A DNA stretch of 19,030 nucleotides from an uncultured Oscillospiraceae bacterium (GCA_934463345.1 CAKSJL010000032.1:1-19030); one strand, 5' to 3'; shown: positions 1-10,512, counted from the stretch's first letter. Notes: generated from the sequence alone by a model not told the origin. Made by a program: numbers and translations.

Positions 1-605
<605 letters not shown>

Positions 606-630
606 TCCTGAAAATATAGCTTGAAATAAA

Positions 631-657
631 GTGCCTCTTTTAAAAGGGGCACTTTTT
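631..657 (+). terminator. Intrinsic terminator of gap
   Basis: An 11-bp stem (631-641 with 642-652, one G-T pair, essentially no unpaired loop if fully closed) is followed by a run of T. It lies 25 bases after the gap stop codon and ends transcription just before the rnpB promoter. Confidence 0.9.
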
Positions 658-660
658 GTA

Positions 661-689
661 TTGACAAAACATTAAAAATGCTTTAAAAT
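661..689 (+). promoter_or_regulatory. Sigma-A promoter of rnpB
   Basis: The -35 box TTGACA is at 661-666 and the -10 box TAAAAT is at 684-689, separated by 17 bases. This places the transcription start near 695, at the 5' end of the RNase P RNA. It begins immediately after the T-run of the gap terminator. Confidence 0.85.
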
Positions 690-693
690 ATTA

Positions 694-1040
694 GTGAGCA
701 GACTATGCGGCAGCGGAAACGCTTTTTAGTTTACGAGGAAAGTCCGGGCATCACAGAGCAGGATAACTGCTAACGGCAGCCGAGGGTGACCTCAGGGCCA
801 GTGCAACAGAAATATACCGCCTCCTTATGGGGGTAAGGGTGGAAAGGCGAGGTAAGAGCTCACCGGGATACATGAGAGTGTATTGCCATGTAAACCCTAT
901 CCGATGCAACGTCTATTGGTACTTCTGCGTCAACATTTGCTCGATGGATTCAGAAGTAATGACGGCTTGAGCTTCGGAGCAATCCGGAGCCTAGATAAAT
1001 TGCCGCACACGACAGAACCCGGCTTATCGGTCTGGTCACC
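694..1040 (+). ncRNA. rnpB: RNase P RNA (M1 RNA), bacterial, apparently type A
   Basis: Catalytic RNA that, with the RnpA protein, removes 5' leaders from tRNA precursors. Conserved core segments are present in order: GAGGAAAGTCCGGGC near 736-750, the GCAACAGAAATATACCGCC segment near 802-820, GGTAAGGGTG and GGTAAGAGCTCACC near 833-864, and the 3' core ACGACAGAACCCGGCTTA near 1009-1026. The ends are set by the P1 helix: 694-703 pairs with 1030-1039 apart from one internal mismatch. The length of about 347 bases is normal. Assignment to type A is inferred from the overall helix order and from its usual distribution in Clostridia; I did not fold it. The gene has its own promoter and terminator. 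Confidence 0.95.
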
Positions 1041-1043
1041 ATG

Positions 1044-1080
1044 AATACCGCTTTGCCTTTATGGTACAGCGGTATTTTTG
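1044..1080 (+). terminator. Intrinsic terminator of rnpB
   Basis: A perfect 9-bp stem, AATACCGCT (1044-1052) with AGCGGTATT (1068-1076), is followed by a T-run ending near 1079. It starts four bases after the end of the P1 helix of RNase P RNA. Confidence 0.85.
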
Positions 1081-1091
1081 TTTGGCAGCAA

Positions 1092-1152
1092 GGGCAATAC
1101 TGCTATCCGGTATTGCCCAAGAAAAAACCGTTCCCGGAAAGAACGGTTTTTT
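1092..1152. terminator. Two further hairpins between rnpB and rpoB
   Basis: Hairpin one has a 9-bp stem (1092-1100 with 1110-1118). Hairpin two has AAAAAACCGTTC (1122-1133) pairing with GAACGGTTTTTT (1141-1152), so it has A-runs on one side and T-runs on the other and can act as a terminator in both directions. Together with the rnpB terminator this insulates the rpoB promoter from upstream transcription. Confidence 0.7.
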
Positions 1153-1188
1153 GTGAAAAATCACAAGTTATTTTAGTGCGTTTGACGC

Positions 1189-1217
1189 TTGACAAAATGA
1201 GAAAAAGGTTGTATAAT
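1189..1217 (+). promoter_or_regulatory. Perfect consensus sigma-A promoter of rpoBC
   Basis: TTGACA (1189-1194), a 17-base spacer and TATAAT (1212-1217) match the vegetative consensus exactly. Transcription should start near 1224, giving a leader of about 138 bases before rpoB. Confidence 0.92.
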
Positions 1218-1223
1218 TATAAA

Positions 1224-1361
1224 ATGTATCAATGTGACTGATTGTATTTATCGGCTGAATAGTATAACATATTATTCATGCTTCTGTCAAGTCCTTTGTG
1301 AAAAAAGTCAGCTTCCGGCAGTGTTGCATCTGTCGGTGAATAAATTAAGGAGGTTCCGCCT
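1224..1361 (+). promoter_or_regulatory. 5' leader of rpoB with two possible hairpins and a strong RBS
   Basis: TGAATA...TATTCA arms at about 1256-1278 and CCGGCAG...CTGTCGG arms at about 1315-1336 can form small hairpins. The ribosome binding site AAGGAGGT is at 1347-1354, seven bases before the ATG, and supports the start at 1362. I do not recognise a known riboswitch or ribosomal-protein-type leader here. Confidence 0.45.
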
Positions 1362-4300
1362 ATGGTGAATGTCAAACCGGTGCAGCTCGGAAAGAACGTC
1401 AGAATGAGCTTCGGAAAAATCAATGAGGCTCTGGAAATACCTAATCTTATCGAGGTGCAGAAAAATTCATATCAGTGGTTCAAGGAAGAGGGATTAAAGG
1501 ATGTATTGCATGATATGTCCTCAATTACAGATTATAACGGAAATCTTGTGCTGAATTTTGTAGATTACAAGATCGATGATACCCCTAAGTATACCATTGC
1601 AGAATGCAAGGAACGTGACGTTACCTATGCAGCCCCGCTTCGTGTTACAGCAACTCTCTGGAACAAGGAAACAGGAGACGTAAAGGAAAGCGAGATCTTC
1701 ATGGGCGATTTCCCGCTTATGACTGACAGCGGAACGTTCATTATAAACGGTGCGGAACGTGTTATCGTTTCACAGCTCGTCCGTTCTCCGGGCGTTTACT
1801 ATGCCTTTGAAAAGGACAAGACAGGTAAGGACCTCTTTAAGGCGACAATTATTCCTAACAGAGGCGCATGGCTTGAATATGAAATGGATTCAAGCGATGT
1901 TGCATATGTCAGAATAGATAAAAACAGAAAAATTCCGCTTACAACATTTATAAGAGCGCTGGGCGTTGGCTCGGACGATGAGATCTTCGAGCTTTTCGGT
2001 CAGGACGAAAGACTTAATCAGACCATCCTCCAGAAGGACGGAACAAAAAATAACTCCGACGCTCTGATCGATGTATACAAGAAGCTCAGACCTGGCGAGC
2101 CGCCGACGGTTGAAAGCGCTGTTACTCATCTTAACAATCTTTTCTTTGACGCAAAGAGATATGACCTTGCAAGATTCGGAAGATACAAGTTCAACAAGAA
2201 GCTTGGCATTGGTTCAAGAATTTCCGGTCACATTCTTTCAAGACCTGTTGTAAATCCGATGACTGGCGAAATCATGGCTGAGGAGGGCGAAAAGCTCAGC
2301 TTTGACAAGGCTATGGAAATTGAACAGGCAGGCGTTTATGAAGCGTTCCTGACTGTTGAGGCAAAGGAATACTATGTGACTGAAACCGGCGAAAATGCGA
2401 TCAGAATGGTCGAGAGAGAGGTTAAGGTCATCGGCAACGGAATGGTCGATATAAGCGGCTATGTTGATTTTGACGTTTCAGAGTACGGCATCAATGAAAA
2501 GGTTTCCTTCAAGGTTTTGAAGGATATTCTCGAAAATTCCGAAAGTGCTGAGGAAATCGAAGAAAATGTAAAGAAGAGAGCAGAGGAACTTGTTCCGAAG
2601 CATATAACTCTTGATGATATCTATGCTACTATAAGCTACTATATCAACTTATGCGAGGGCGTCGGACTTGTTGACGATATTGACCATCTCGGAAACAGAC
2701 GTATCCGTTCAGTCGGCGAGCTGCTCCAGAATCAGTTCAGAGTGGGCTTTGCGAGAATGGAAAGAGTCGTTAAGGAGAGAATGAATCTCCAGACTCAGGA
2801 TATGGAAACTATTACTCCGCAGTCGCTTGTAAATATACGTCCTATTACAGCTGCGATCAAGGAATTTTTCGGTTCATCGCCACTTTCACAGTTCATGGAT
2901 CAGAATAATCCTCTTGCAGAGCTTACACATAAGAGACGTCTTTCAGCGCTGGGTCCTGGCGGTCTTTCAAGAGACAGAGCCGGATTTGAGGTTCGTGACG
3001 TTCACTACAGCCATTACGGAAGAATGTGTCCTATCGAAACTCCTGAAGGTCCTAACATCGGTCTTATCTCATATCTTGCTACATTTGCAAGAATCAATGA
3101 ATATGGCTTTATTGAAGCTCCTTACAGAAGAGTTGACAAGGAAACAGGCGTTGTAACAAACGAGGTCGTTTACATGACGGCTGACGTTGAGGACAATTAT
3201 ATTGTTGCTCAGGCGAACGAACCGCTTACAGAGGAAAATAAACTTGCAAGACCTAAGGTAAATGCACGTTATCGTGAAAAGATTCTTGAGTGCGACAGGG
3301 AAATCATTGATTTCATGGACGTTTCTCCTAAGATGGTTGTATCTGTTGCGACGGCTATGATCCCGTTCCTTGAAAACGATGATGCCAACAGAGCGCTTAT
3401 GGGTGCGAACATGCAGCGTCAGGCAGTTCCGCTTCTTAAAACAGAAAGACCTTATGTCGGAACAGGTATGGAATACAAGGCTGCTGTTGACTCAGGCGTC
3501 TGCATTCTTTCAGAATACAACGGAACAGTTACTGCTGTCAGTGCGGACGAAGTTACTGTTGAGGACAATATCGGTCTTGAGCATAAATACAGACTTACAA
3601 AATTCAAGCGTTCAAACCAGGGTACATGCGTTAACCAGCGTCCTATTGTAAGCGTTGGAGAAACTGTTACAAAGGGACAGGTTCTTGCGGACGGTCCTGC
3701 AACGGCAGACGGCGAGATCTCACTCGGAAAGAATGCTCTCATCGGATTTATGACATGGGAAGGCTACAACTACGAGGACGCTGTACTTCTTAACGAAAAC
3801 CTTGTTAAAAATGATGTTTTCACATCAATTCATATAGAAGAATACGAAATAGAATGCCGTGATACAAAGCTTGGTCCTGAGGAAATAACAAGAGATATCC
3901 CGAATGTCGGTGAGGATGCTCTGAAGGATCTCGATGAAAAGGGTATTATAAGAATCGGTGCTGAGGTTCACTCAGGAGATATTCTTGTCGGAAAGGTAAC
4001 TCCTAAGGGCGAAACAGAGCTGACAGCTGAGGAAAGGCTTTTAAGAGCTATTTTCGGCGAGAAGGCAAGAGAAGTAAGGGATAATTCCCTTAAAGTACCG
4101 CATGGCGAAGCAGGCGTTATTGTTGACGTAAAGATATTTACAAGACAGAACTGCGATGAGCTGAGTCCTGGCGTAAATATGCTCGTTCGCTGCTATATTG
4201 CACAGAAGAGAAAGATTTCTGTCGGCGATAAGATGGCTGGACGTCATGGAAACAAGGGTGTCGTTTCAAGAATTCTTCCGCAAGAGGATATGCCGTTTTT

Positions 4301-5141
4301 ACCGGACGGAACACCGCTTGATATCGTACTGAACCCTCTGGGCGTTCCTTCACGAATGAACATCGGACAGGTTCTTGAGGTTCATCTGGGAATGGCTGCA
4401 AAGGCTCTTGGATGGCACATCATGACGCCGGTATTTGACGGTGCGCACGAAGATGACATCAGAGCATGCTTCAGGGCGGCAGGAATGGACGAGGACGGAA
4501 AGACTATCCTCTATGACGGAAGAACAGGCGAACAGTTCGACAACAGAGTTACAGTCGGCTACATGTATTACCTCAAGCTGCATCACCTTGTTGACGATAA
4601 GATTCACGCACGTTCTGTCGGTCCTTATGCGCTCGTAACTCAGCAGCCACTCGGCGGTAAGGCTCAGTTCGGCGGTCAGAGATTCGGAGAGATGGAAGTT
4701 TGGGCGCTCGAAGCTTACGGCGCTGCATATACTCTTCAGGAAATCCTTACTGTTAAATCAGATGATACTGTAGGACGTGTAAACACCTACGAGGCAATTG
4801 TTAAGGGACAGAATGTTCCGAAGCCTGGTATTCCGGAATCGTTCAAGGTTCTTATCAAGGAGCTTCAGTCACTTTGTCTTGATGTCAGAGTTCTTGACGA
4901 AAATCAGGAGGAGATCGACCTTAAACAGTCATTTGATGATGACGATCTTATACCTCAGCCTGTATCTTTTGCAGATGAAAATACAGACAATCATCCTTAT
5001 GAGGATTCTCAGATGGAGGAATCCGGATTCTCACTCGATGATATTGATGAGAATGACGATGATATTCTTGAGGAGCTTGACGACCCTGAATCAGACGATA
5101 TGTTCAGCTTTGACATGTCTGATGATGACGGAGAGATCTGA
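1362..5141 (+). CDS. rpoB: DNA-directed RNA polymerase subunit beta
   Basis: Second-largest subunit of the RNA polymerase core. It forms one half of the active-centre cleft with beta' and contains the rifampicin pocket. The 1259 residues include the N-terminal block ending [15 protein letters not shown] (about 130-144), the rifampicin region with [15 protein letters not shown] from residue 504, HKRR at 523-526 and the serine at 528, then [31 protein letters not shown] (791-807), [13 protein letters not shown] (955-967) and [15 protein letters not shown] near 1098-1111. Residues equivalent to E. coli D516, H526 and S531 are D513, H523 and S528, so the pocket is the sensitive type. After the conserved C-terminal [17 protein letters not shown] there is an extra acidic tail of about 80 residues. 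It is followed 63 bases later by rpoC in the same transcription unit. The start is fixed by AAGGAGGT seven bases upstream. Confidence 0.98.
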   Translation: MVNVKPVQLGKNVRMSFGKINEALEIPNLIEVQKNSYQWFKEEGLKDVLHDMSSITDYNGNLVLNFVDYKIDDTPKYTIAECKERDVTYAAPLRVTATLWNKETGDVKESEIFMGDFPLMTDSGTFIINGAERVIVSQLVRSPGVYYAFEKDKTGKDLFKATIIPNRGAWLEYEMDSSDVAYVRIDKNRKIPLTTFIRALGVGSDDEIFELFGQDERLNQTILQKDGTKNNSDALIDVYKKLRPGEPPTVESAVTHLNNLFFDAKRYDLARFGRYKFNKKLGIGSRISGHILSRPVVNPMTGEIMAEEGEKLSFDKAMEIEQAGVYEAFLTVEAKEYYVTETGENAIRMVEREVKVIGNGMVDISGYVDFDVSEYGINEKVSFKVLKDILENSESAEEIEENVKKRAEELVPKHITLDDIYATISYYINLCEGVGLVDDIDHLGNRRIRSVGELLQNQFRVGFARMERVVKERMNLQTQDMETITPQSLVNIRPITAAIKEFFGSSPLSQFMDQNNPLAELTHKRRLSALGPGGLSRDRAGFEVRDVHYSHYGRMCPIETPEGPNIGLISYLATFARINEYGFIEAPYRRVDKETGVVTNEVVYMTADVEDNYIVAQANEPLTEENKLARPKVNARYREKILECDREIIDFMDVSPKMVVSVATAMIPFLENDDANRALMGANMQRQAVPLLKTERPYVGTGMEYKAAVDSGVCILSEYNGTVTAVSADEVTVEDNIGLEHKYRLTKFKRSNQGTCVNQRPIVSVGETVTKGQVLADGPATADGEISLGKNALIGFMTWEGYNYEDAVLLNENLVKNDVFTSIHIEEYEIECRDTKLGPEEITRDIPNVGEDALKDLDEKGIIRIGAEVHSGDILVGKVTPKGETELTAEERLLRAIFGEKAREVRDNSLKVPHGEAGVIVDVKIFTRQNCDELSPGVNMLVRCYIAQKRKISVGDKMAGRHGNKGVVSRILPQEDMPFLPDGTPLDIVLNPLGVPSRMNIGQVLEVHLGMAAKALGWHIMTPVFDGAHEDDIRACFRAAGMDEDGKTILYDGRTGEQFDNRVTVGYMYYLKLHHLVDDKIHARSVGPYALVTQQPLGGKAQFGGQRFGEMEVWALEAYGAAYTLQEILTVKSDDTVGRVNTYEAIVKGQNVPKPGIPESFKVLIKELQSLCLDVRVLDENQEEIDLKQSFDDDDLIPQPVSFADENTDNHPYEDSQMEESGFSLDDIDENDDDILEELDDPESDDMFSFDMSDDDGEI

Positions 5142-5204
5142 TTTTGTGCCGGCGGCTTGAATGCTGCAAAGGCAATGTCGTAATTCTGACGAGGAGGTAA
5201 CGGT

Positions 5205-8200
5205 TTGGAATTTAATACTTTTGATTCTATAAAAATAGGCCTTGCATCACCGGAACAGATCCGTAAGTGGTCATATGGTGCTGTTGAGCGTCCTGAAACT
5301 ATAAATTACAGAACACAGAAGCCGGAGGCCGGCGGTCTTTACTGTGAAAGGATCTTCGGTCCTACAAAGGACTGGGAGTGTCACTGCGGAAAGTTCAAGA
5401 AAATTCGCTTTAAGGGCAAGGTCTGCGACCGCTGCGGAGTTGAGGTCACAAGAGCAAAGGTAAGACGTGAAAGAATGGGTCATATCGAGCTTGCTGCCCC
5501 AGTTTCTCATATATGGTACTTCAAAGGAACTCCTTCAAGAATCGGACAGGTTCTTGATGTTTCACAGAAGCGCCTTGAAGAGGTTCTTTACTTTACAAAA
5601 TATATCGTTTTAGACCCGGGCTCAACTGGTGAGCTTATTAAAAAGCAGCTGCTTTCTGAAAAGGAATATCTTGACGCAAGAGAAAAATACGGCGATGAGT
5701 TCGTTGCTGAAATGGGTGCGGAAGCTATAAAGAAACTGCTTCAGGAATACGATCCGGAAAGATATGATGCTTTTAAGAACAGACTCATCATGTCAGGAAA
5801 GGTTTCTCTTGGCGGAAAGAAGTGTGAGTGTACACATTCTCCTTTGAGCTGCGACTGTGACGAGTGCAAAAAATTCGCAGAACTTGACGTTGAATGGAAA
5901 AACAATCTTGAGGTCGTTTCAGATGATCTTAAAGAAGAACTCAAAGGTCTTCCGGCAGGTCAGAAAAAGATAAAGCTTTTAAAAAGACTTGAAATAATTG
6001 AAGCGTTCAGACTTTCCGGTAACAAGCCGGAATGGATGGTGCTTGACGTTATGCCGGTAATTCCTCCGGATCTTCGTCCTATGGTAATGCTTGACGGCGG
6101 ACGTTATGCAACATCAGACCTAAACGACCTTTACAGACGTGTTATAAACAGAAACAACCGTCTCAGAAGAATGCTTGAGCTTGAAGCTCCTGACATTATC
6201 ATAAGAAATGAAAAGAGAATGCTCCAGGAGGCTGTTGACGCACTTATTGACAACGGCCGTCATGGCAGACCGGTTACAGGGCCTAATAATCGTGCGCTGA
6301 AATCCCTTTCAGATATGCTAAAGGGTAAGCAGGGACGTTTCAGACAGAACCTCCTCGGAAAGCGTGTTGACTATTCCGGACGTTCGGTTATTGTTGTAGG
6401 TCCTGAGCTTAAAATGTATCAGTGTGGTCTGCCAAAGGAAATGGCTCTTGAGCTTTTCAAGCCTTTCGTTTTAAAAAGACTTGTTGATACAAAGGTTATT
6501 GCCAACATTAAGAGCGCCAGAAAGATGGTTGACAGAGCTTCAACAGAGGTATGGGATGCGCTTGAAAATGTAATCAAGGATCATCCGGTTATGCTTAACC
6601 GTGCTCCTACACTTCACAGACTTGGTATTCAGGCATTTGAGCCTATCCTTGTCGAGGGACGTGCCATAAAACTCCATCCACTTGTATGTACAGCCTTCAA
6701 CGCTGACTTCGACGGTGACCAGATGGCTGTTCATCTTCCGCTTTCAGCAGAAGCGCAGGCAGAAGCAAGATTCCTTATGCTTGCCGCAAACAACCTGTTA
6801 AAGCCTTCAGACGGATGCCCTGTTGCAGTTCCTTCACAGGATATGGTGCTTGGTTCATACTACCTTACAATGCAGAAGGACGGAGAACCGGGCGAAGGCA
6901 AGGTGTTCAGAGATGTCAACGAGGCTCTCATGGCATATAATGAGCATGATGTTTCGCTTCACGCTGCAATAAAAGTAAGAATCACTAAAGAAATAGGCGA
7001 TAAGACAGTTTCAAAGATAATTGACTGTACAGTCGGACGTCTTATCTTTAATGAAAATATTCCGCAGAATCTGGGCTATGTTGACCGAACAAACTCAGAC
7101 AAGCAGTTCGACCTTGAGATCTCATTCCTGGTTGGTAAAAAGCAGCTTTCAAACATTATTGAAAGGTGTATAAGAATACATGGCACAACAACAACATCCG
7201 AGGTTCTTGACAAAATCAAGGCTTTGGGATTTAAATACTCGACAAAGGCTTCTATAACTGTCGCTGTATGTGATGCTACAATTCCTAAGGAAAAGAAGGA
7301 TATTCTTGCAGAGGCTGACAAGAAGATTGCGGTTATCACAAATCAGTATGAATACGGTTATATTTCATCAGAGGAGAAATCCAAGAAGGTTATCGAGGTA
7401 TGGAACAATGCTACTGATGATGTTACAGAAGCGCTGAAAAACGGACTTGACAAATATAACCCTATCTTCATGATGGCTGACTCAGGTGCCCGTGGTAGTA
7501 TCAATCAGATAAGACAGCTTGCAGGTATGCGTGGACTTATCGCCAACACATCAGGTACTACTATCGAAATCCCTATCAGAGCTAACTATCGTGAGGGACT
7601 TAACATTCTGGAATACTTCATTTCTTCACGAGGAGCCAGAAAGGGTCTTGCTGATACAGCTTTGCGTACAGCCGATTCAGGTTATCTTACAAGACGTCTG
7701 GTTGACGTTTCACAGGATGTTATTATCAGCCAGAAGGATTGTCATACTCATGATGGTATTGAGGTATATGAGATAAGAAACGGCAACGAAATTATAGAAC
7801 CGCTTGTTGAAAGACTTGTCGGAAGATATCTTGTTGAGGATCTGAGAGATGAGAATACCGGCGATATCATAGTTTCAAAGGATAAACTTATGACAGAGGC
7901 TGACGCCAAGAAGATCTGTGATGCCGGAGTTGAAAGAATCAAAATTCGTTCAGTTCTTCACTGTAAGTCAAGACATGGTGTTTGTGCAAAGTGCTATGGC
8001 GCTAACCTTGCGAACGGAAATCTTGTTGCAGTCGGCGAGGCTGTCGGCATAATTTCTGCACAGTCTATCGGTGAGCCTGGTACACAGCTTACAATGAGAA
8101 CGTTCCATACGGGCGGTATTGCGTCTGCGGAAGACATCACACAGGGTCTTCCTCGTGTCGAGGAGCTTTTCGAGGCAAGACGTCCTAAGAACGCTGCTAT

Positions 8201-8930
8201 TCTCTCAAGAATTGACGGTATCATTCATATTGAGGAGATCAAGACAACGAGAAATGTTATCGTTACAAATCTCGAAACAAATGAATCCGAGACATATATG
8301 GTTCCTTATAACTTCAAGATTCGAGTTAAGGAAAATGAAATTATTGAAAAGGGAACAAAGCTGACAGAGGGTAACGTTTATCCGGCTGACATTCTTAATA
8401 TCCTGGGCGTTGAGGCAGTTCAGAACTACATTATTCATGAAGTTCAGAAGGTTTACCGTTTACAGGGTGTTGATATCAACGATAAACATATTGAGGTTAT
8501 TGTCCGTCAGATGCTCAGAAAGATCAAGATAGACGAGTCAGGCAGCAGCTATCTGCTTCCGGGAGCACTTGTTGACAAGAAGGAGATTGATGAGATCAAC
8601 GATTCCATCAAGGCAAGAATTGAAAACGGTGAAGAGAATCTTGAGCTTGTTACAACTCTGCCGGTACTTCAGGGTATCACAAAGGCATCGTCAAGTTCAG
8701 ACAGCTTCCTTTCAGCAGCTTCATTCCAGGAAACAACAAAGGCTCTTACTGATGCAGCTATCAGAGGAAAGAGCGATAAGCTTCTCGGACTTAAGGAAAA
8801 TGTTATTATTGGTAAGCTTATACCTGCTGGTACAGGTATGGATGTATATAATAAGGTGCAGATTGTCAGAACGGATAACCATCCGGAAACACCGCACCCG
8901 ACACACCTTCCGATAATGCCTAATATCTGA
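5205..8930 (+). CDS. rpoC: DNA-directed RNA polymerase subunit beta'
   Basis: Largest core subunit, carrying the catalytic magnesium. It starts with TTG at 5205, six bases after GAGGAGGT (5191-5198); the protein begins [19 protein letters not shown], as the family does. The N-terminal zinc site is C59, C61, C74 and C77. The metal-binding NADFDGDQ loop is at 499-506. The bridge helix region (about 790-837) contains [17 protein letters not shown]. The second zinc site is C846, C920, C927 and C930. The trigger loop has MRTFHTGG at 964-971. At 1241 residues it is a normal length for Firmicutes and lacks the large E. coli insertion. A cysteine-rich segment at about 191-245 (C207, C209, C216, C218, C221) is not part of the usual core. 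It is cotranscribed with rpoB and ends at a terminator. Confidence 0.98.
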   Translation: MEFNTFDSIKIGLASPEQIRKWSYGAVERPETINYRTQKPEAGGLYCERIFGPTKDWECHCGKFKKIRFKGKVCDRCGVEVTRAKVRRERMGHIELAAPVSHIWYFKGTPSRIGQVLDVSQKRLEEVLYFTKYIVLDPGSTGELIKKQLLSEKEYLDAREKYGDEFVAEMGAEAIKKLLQEYDPERYDAFKNRLIMSGKVSLGGKKCECTHSPLSCDCDECKKFAELDVEWKNNLEVVSDDLKEELKGLPAGQKKIKLLKRLEIIEAFRLSGNKPEWMVLDVMPVIPPDLRPMVMLDGGRYATSDLNDLYRRVINRNNRLRRMLELEAPDIIIRNEKRMLQEAVDALIDNGRHGRPVTGPNNRALKSLSDMLKGKQGRFRQNLLGKRVDYSGRSVIVVGPELKMYQCGLPKEMALELFKPFVLKRLVDTKVIANIKSARKMVDRASTEVWDALENVIKDHPVMLNRAPTLHRLGIQAFEPILVEGRAIKLHPLVCTAFNADFDGDQMAVHLPLSAEAQAEARFLMLAANNLLKPSDGCPVAVPSQDMVLGSYYLTMQKDGEPGEGKVFRDVNEALMAYNEHDVSLHAAIKVRITKEIGDKTVSKIIDCTVGRLIFNENIPQNLGYVDRTNSDKQFDLEISFLVGKKQLSNIIERCIRIHGTTTTSEVLDKIKALGFKYSTKASITVAVCDATIPKEKKDILAEADKKIAVITNQYEYGYISSEEKSKKVIEVWNNATDDVTEALKNGLDKYNPIFMMADSGARGSINQIRQLAGMRGLIANTSGTTIEIPIRANYREGLNILEYFISSRGARKGLADTALRTADSGYLTRRLVDVSQDVIISQKDCHTHDGIEVYEIRNGNEIIEPLVERLVGRYLVEDLRDENTGDIIVSKDKLMTEADAKKICDAGVERIKIRSVLHCKSRHGVCAKCYGANLANGNLVAVGEAVGIISAQSIGEPGTQLTMRTFHTGGIASAEDITQGLPRVEELFEARRPKNAAILSRIDGIIHIEEIKTTRNVIVTNLETNESETYMVPYNFKIRVKENEIIEKGTKLTEGNVYPADILNILGVEAVQNYIIHEVQKVYRLQGVDINDKHIEVIVRQMLRKIKIDESGSSYLLPGALVDKKEIDEINDSIKARIENGEENLELVTTLPVLQGITKASSSSDSFLSAASFQETTKALTDAAIRGKSDKLLGLKENVIIGKLIPAGTGMDVYNKVQIVRTDNHPETPHPTHLPIMPNI

Positions 8931-8936
8931 TATTAA

Positions 8937-8977
8937 AGACGGAGAGCAGAGATGTTCTCCGTCTCATTTTGTCCTTT
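8937..8977 (+). terminator. Intrinsic terminator of the rpoBC operon
   Basis: AGACGGAGA (8937-8945) pairs perfectly with TCTCCGTCT (8956-8964); a T-rich stretch with two T-runs follows. It lies six bases after the rpoC stop codon. Confidence 0.88.
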
Positions 8978-9044
8978 TTTGTCGAAATATTCAGAATTAT
9001 ATCCTTTGAAATAAATATTTTAAGAAAAATTTATGTTTTTTCGT

Positions 9045-9074
9045 TTGACATTGCAACATGGCTTATGATATAAT
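9045..9074 (+). promoter_or_regulatory. Sigma-A promoter of popT
   Basis: TTGACA at 9045-9050 and TATAAT at 9069-9074 with an 18-base spacer. The transcription start would be near 9081, about 60 bases before the coding start. Confidence 0.85.
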
Positions 9075-9140
9075 TGATTCAATGCCGAAAAAGGCATTAC
9101 AGTTTTTTAAAGACGAAGTTTATGGAGAAGGAGACAAAAA

Positions 9141-10046
9141 ATGATTTACGTTTGCGGTCTGTTAATGGCTCTTGCGGACAGTGTTCCAGGAGTTTCAGGA
9201 GGAACAATAGCTTATCTTCTGGGATTTTATGAAGATTTTATTGGATCACTTAATTCCTTTGTAACTGTCAAGGGAGAAAAAGCTGAAAGAAGAGCTAATA
9301 TCAAGAAGTCACTTAATTTCCTGATAAGGCTTGGAATTGGATGGATTGTGGGTTTTGTTTCGGCAGTTTTGATACTTACAAGTGTGTTTGAATCTCATAT
9401 TTACCAGATAAGCTCACTTTTTATCGGATTTATAGTATTTTCAATACCTCTTATAATTTATGAGGAAAGAGAAACGCTGAAAAAAGCGTATAATCTGATA
9501 TTTCTTGTTCTGGGAGCAGCATTTGTTGTGTTTATTACCATGATTAATCCTTCGGACAGCGGAGCATTATCAGGCGGCTCAGTTGATTTTTTACAGCTTA
9601 TATATATAATGTTTGTTGGAATGGTTGCAATCTCGGCAATGGTTCTTCCGGGAATTTCAGGTTCTACAATGCTTCTGATATTCGGCGTTTATATGCCTGT
9701 TATGAATGCAATAAATGATTTTCTGCGTTTTAATTTTAGCGGACTTCCGATCATAATTGCGATGGGTATAGGAATACTTCTTGGAATTGTTGTAATTATA
9801 AAGCTTGTCAAAGCGGCGCTCGACCATTTCCATTCGCAGACTATATACGCTATAATCGGTCTGATGTTGGGTTCGCTTTATTCAATAGTAAAGGGACCGG
9901 AATCACTTGAAGTTCCAAAAGATGCGCTGTCGTTAAGCTCATTCAGCGTAATTTTCTTTATAATTGGCGGTGTTATAATTATTGGACTTCAGCTGTTAAA
10001 GTTGTTTTTCGGAAATAAAAAAGCTGTTGAAACAGCAGCAGAATAA
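9141..10046 (+). CDS. popT: DUF368 polyprenyl-phosphate transporter (PopT family)
   Basis: Polytopic membrane protein of 301 residues. The DUF368 family (PF04018) has been shown in Firmicutes to move undecaprenyl phosphate back across the cytoplasmic membrane so that the lipid carrier can be reused for peptidoglycan and teichoic acid synthesis. The two halves carry the family's repeated signatures: SVPGVSGGT at 14-22 after the first helix and VLPGISGST at 168-176 in the second half. Hydrophobic segments are seen at about 65-83, 90-107, 118-135, 152-188, 203-224, 234-250 and 268-290, with a short charged C-terminus. The ATG is preceded by AAGGAGA at 9128-9134, six bases upstream. It has its own promoter and terminator, so it is monocistronic although it sits between two information-processing operons. 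The family call is secure; the precise substrate is taken from family members. Confidence 0.88.
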   Translation: MIYVCGLLMALADSVPGVSGGTIAYLLGFYEDFIGSLNSFVTVKGEKAERRANIKKSLNFLIRLGIGWIVGFVSAVLILTSVFESHIYQISSLFIGFIVFSIPLIIYEERETLKKAYNLIFLVLGAAFVVFITMINPSDSGALSGGSVDFLQLIYIMFVGMVAISAMVLPGISGSTMLLIFGVYMPVMNAINDFLRFNFSGLPIIIAMGIGILLGIVVIIKLVKAALDHFHSQTIYAIIGLMLGSLYSIVKGPESLEVPKDALSLSSFSVIFFIIGGVIIIGLQLLKLFFGNKKAVETAAE

Positions 10047-10054
10047 TAAGTGTG

Positions 10055-10082
10055 AAAGGACAGCGGCAGAGCTGTCCTTTTT
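10055..10082 (+). terminator. Intrinsic terminator of popT
   Basis: AAAGGACAGC (10055-10064) pairs perfectly with GCTGTCCTTT (10071-10080) around a six-base loop and runs into TTTTT. The T-run directly abuts the palindromic repeat that begins at 10083. Confidence 0.92.
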
Positions 10083-10194
10083 AGAACCCGTCTTTACAAG
10101 ATATGCGCACGTCTTTCCAGCAAATTTTTTCGCATAACTGCGTTAAAATTGTGCTTGGAAATCCGCACACATATCTTGTGAAGACGGGTTCTTA
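10081..10194. repeat. Palindromic repeat element, about 108 bp, flanked by direct TTA
   Basis: Positions 10083-10105 and 10170-10192 are inverted repeats differing at one of 23 positions, starting AGAACCCGTCTT. The inner arms keep further partial complementarity (TTTCCA near 10115 with TGGAA near 10156) and close on a CGCA/TGCG hairpin at 10131-10142, so the whole unit folds on itself. GAACCC (10084) and GGGTTC (10191) are flanked on both sides by TTA in the same orientation (10081-10083 and 10192-10194), which could be a 3-bp target duplication. A second copy of the end sequence starts at 19003. It contains no open reading frame. Read as a small non-autonomous mobile element or dispersed palindromic repeat; the mobile interpretation is inference. 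Confidence 0.7.
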
Positions 10195-10215
10195 GTTTGC
10201 CGATAAGTGCAGGTT

Positions 10216-10512
10216 ATTTTCGCCGAATGGAAAAATAAAAGTTTCGCCAGCCTTTTCAAAGGCTGCGGAGGTCAATGGAGGCAGAGCCTCCTTGTGGCTC
10301 TCCGCAGAGAGCGAAATACTTTAAAGCTTTTAGGCGTATTTACAAGGGGTGAATTGCTGAACAGTCCGGTGGACTGTTCGGCAAGAGGGGACGCTTTGCA
10401 AGAGAAAGCGTCCCCTTTACTTTCGTTAATCATTCAATAAGCGCTTTGCCCTTTGAAAACCCACAACCTTAAAAAATCTGGCGAAACTTTTAATTCACCG
10501 TTCGGAGATAAT
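10216..10512. repeat. Hairpin-rich element bounded by 35-bp imperfect inverted repeats
   Basis: Left arm 10216-10250 and right arm 10478-10512 are inverted repeats matching at 29 of 35 positions; the inner 15 bases, TAAAAGTTTCGCCAG (10236-10250), match perfectly with 10478-10492. Between them are nested hairpins: 10248-10255 with 10258-10265; 10263-10270 with 10300-10307 enclosing 10277-10282 with 10286-10291; 10359-10367 with 10371-10379; and an 11-bp stem 10387-10397 with 10405-10415. A 77-codon open frame at 10207-10440 runs through the hairpins and has no ribosome binding site or recognisable protein sequence, so it is not called as a gene. The layout suggests a non-coding repeat of MITE type or a structured RNA; which of these is not decided by the sequence. 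Confidence 0.65.

Noticed and set aside
1041..1241. 66-codon plus-strand frame between rnpB and rpoB
   Set aside because: It spans the rnpB terminator, two hairpins and the rpoB promoter, so it cannot be a real gene.
1224..1361. Riboswitch or L10-type leader before rpoB
   Set aside because: Only two small weak hairpins are seen, and no conserved aptamer core or ribosomal-protein binding fold is recognisable.
4798..5160. 120-codon plus-strand frame over the end of rpoB
   Set aside because: Out-of-frame shadow of the rpoB 3' end, caused by its biased codons.
10207..10440. 77-codon plus-strand open frame in the popT-dgt spacer
   Set aside because: It runs through nested hairpins of a repeat element, has no ribosome binding site and no recognisable protein sequence.
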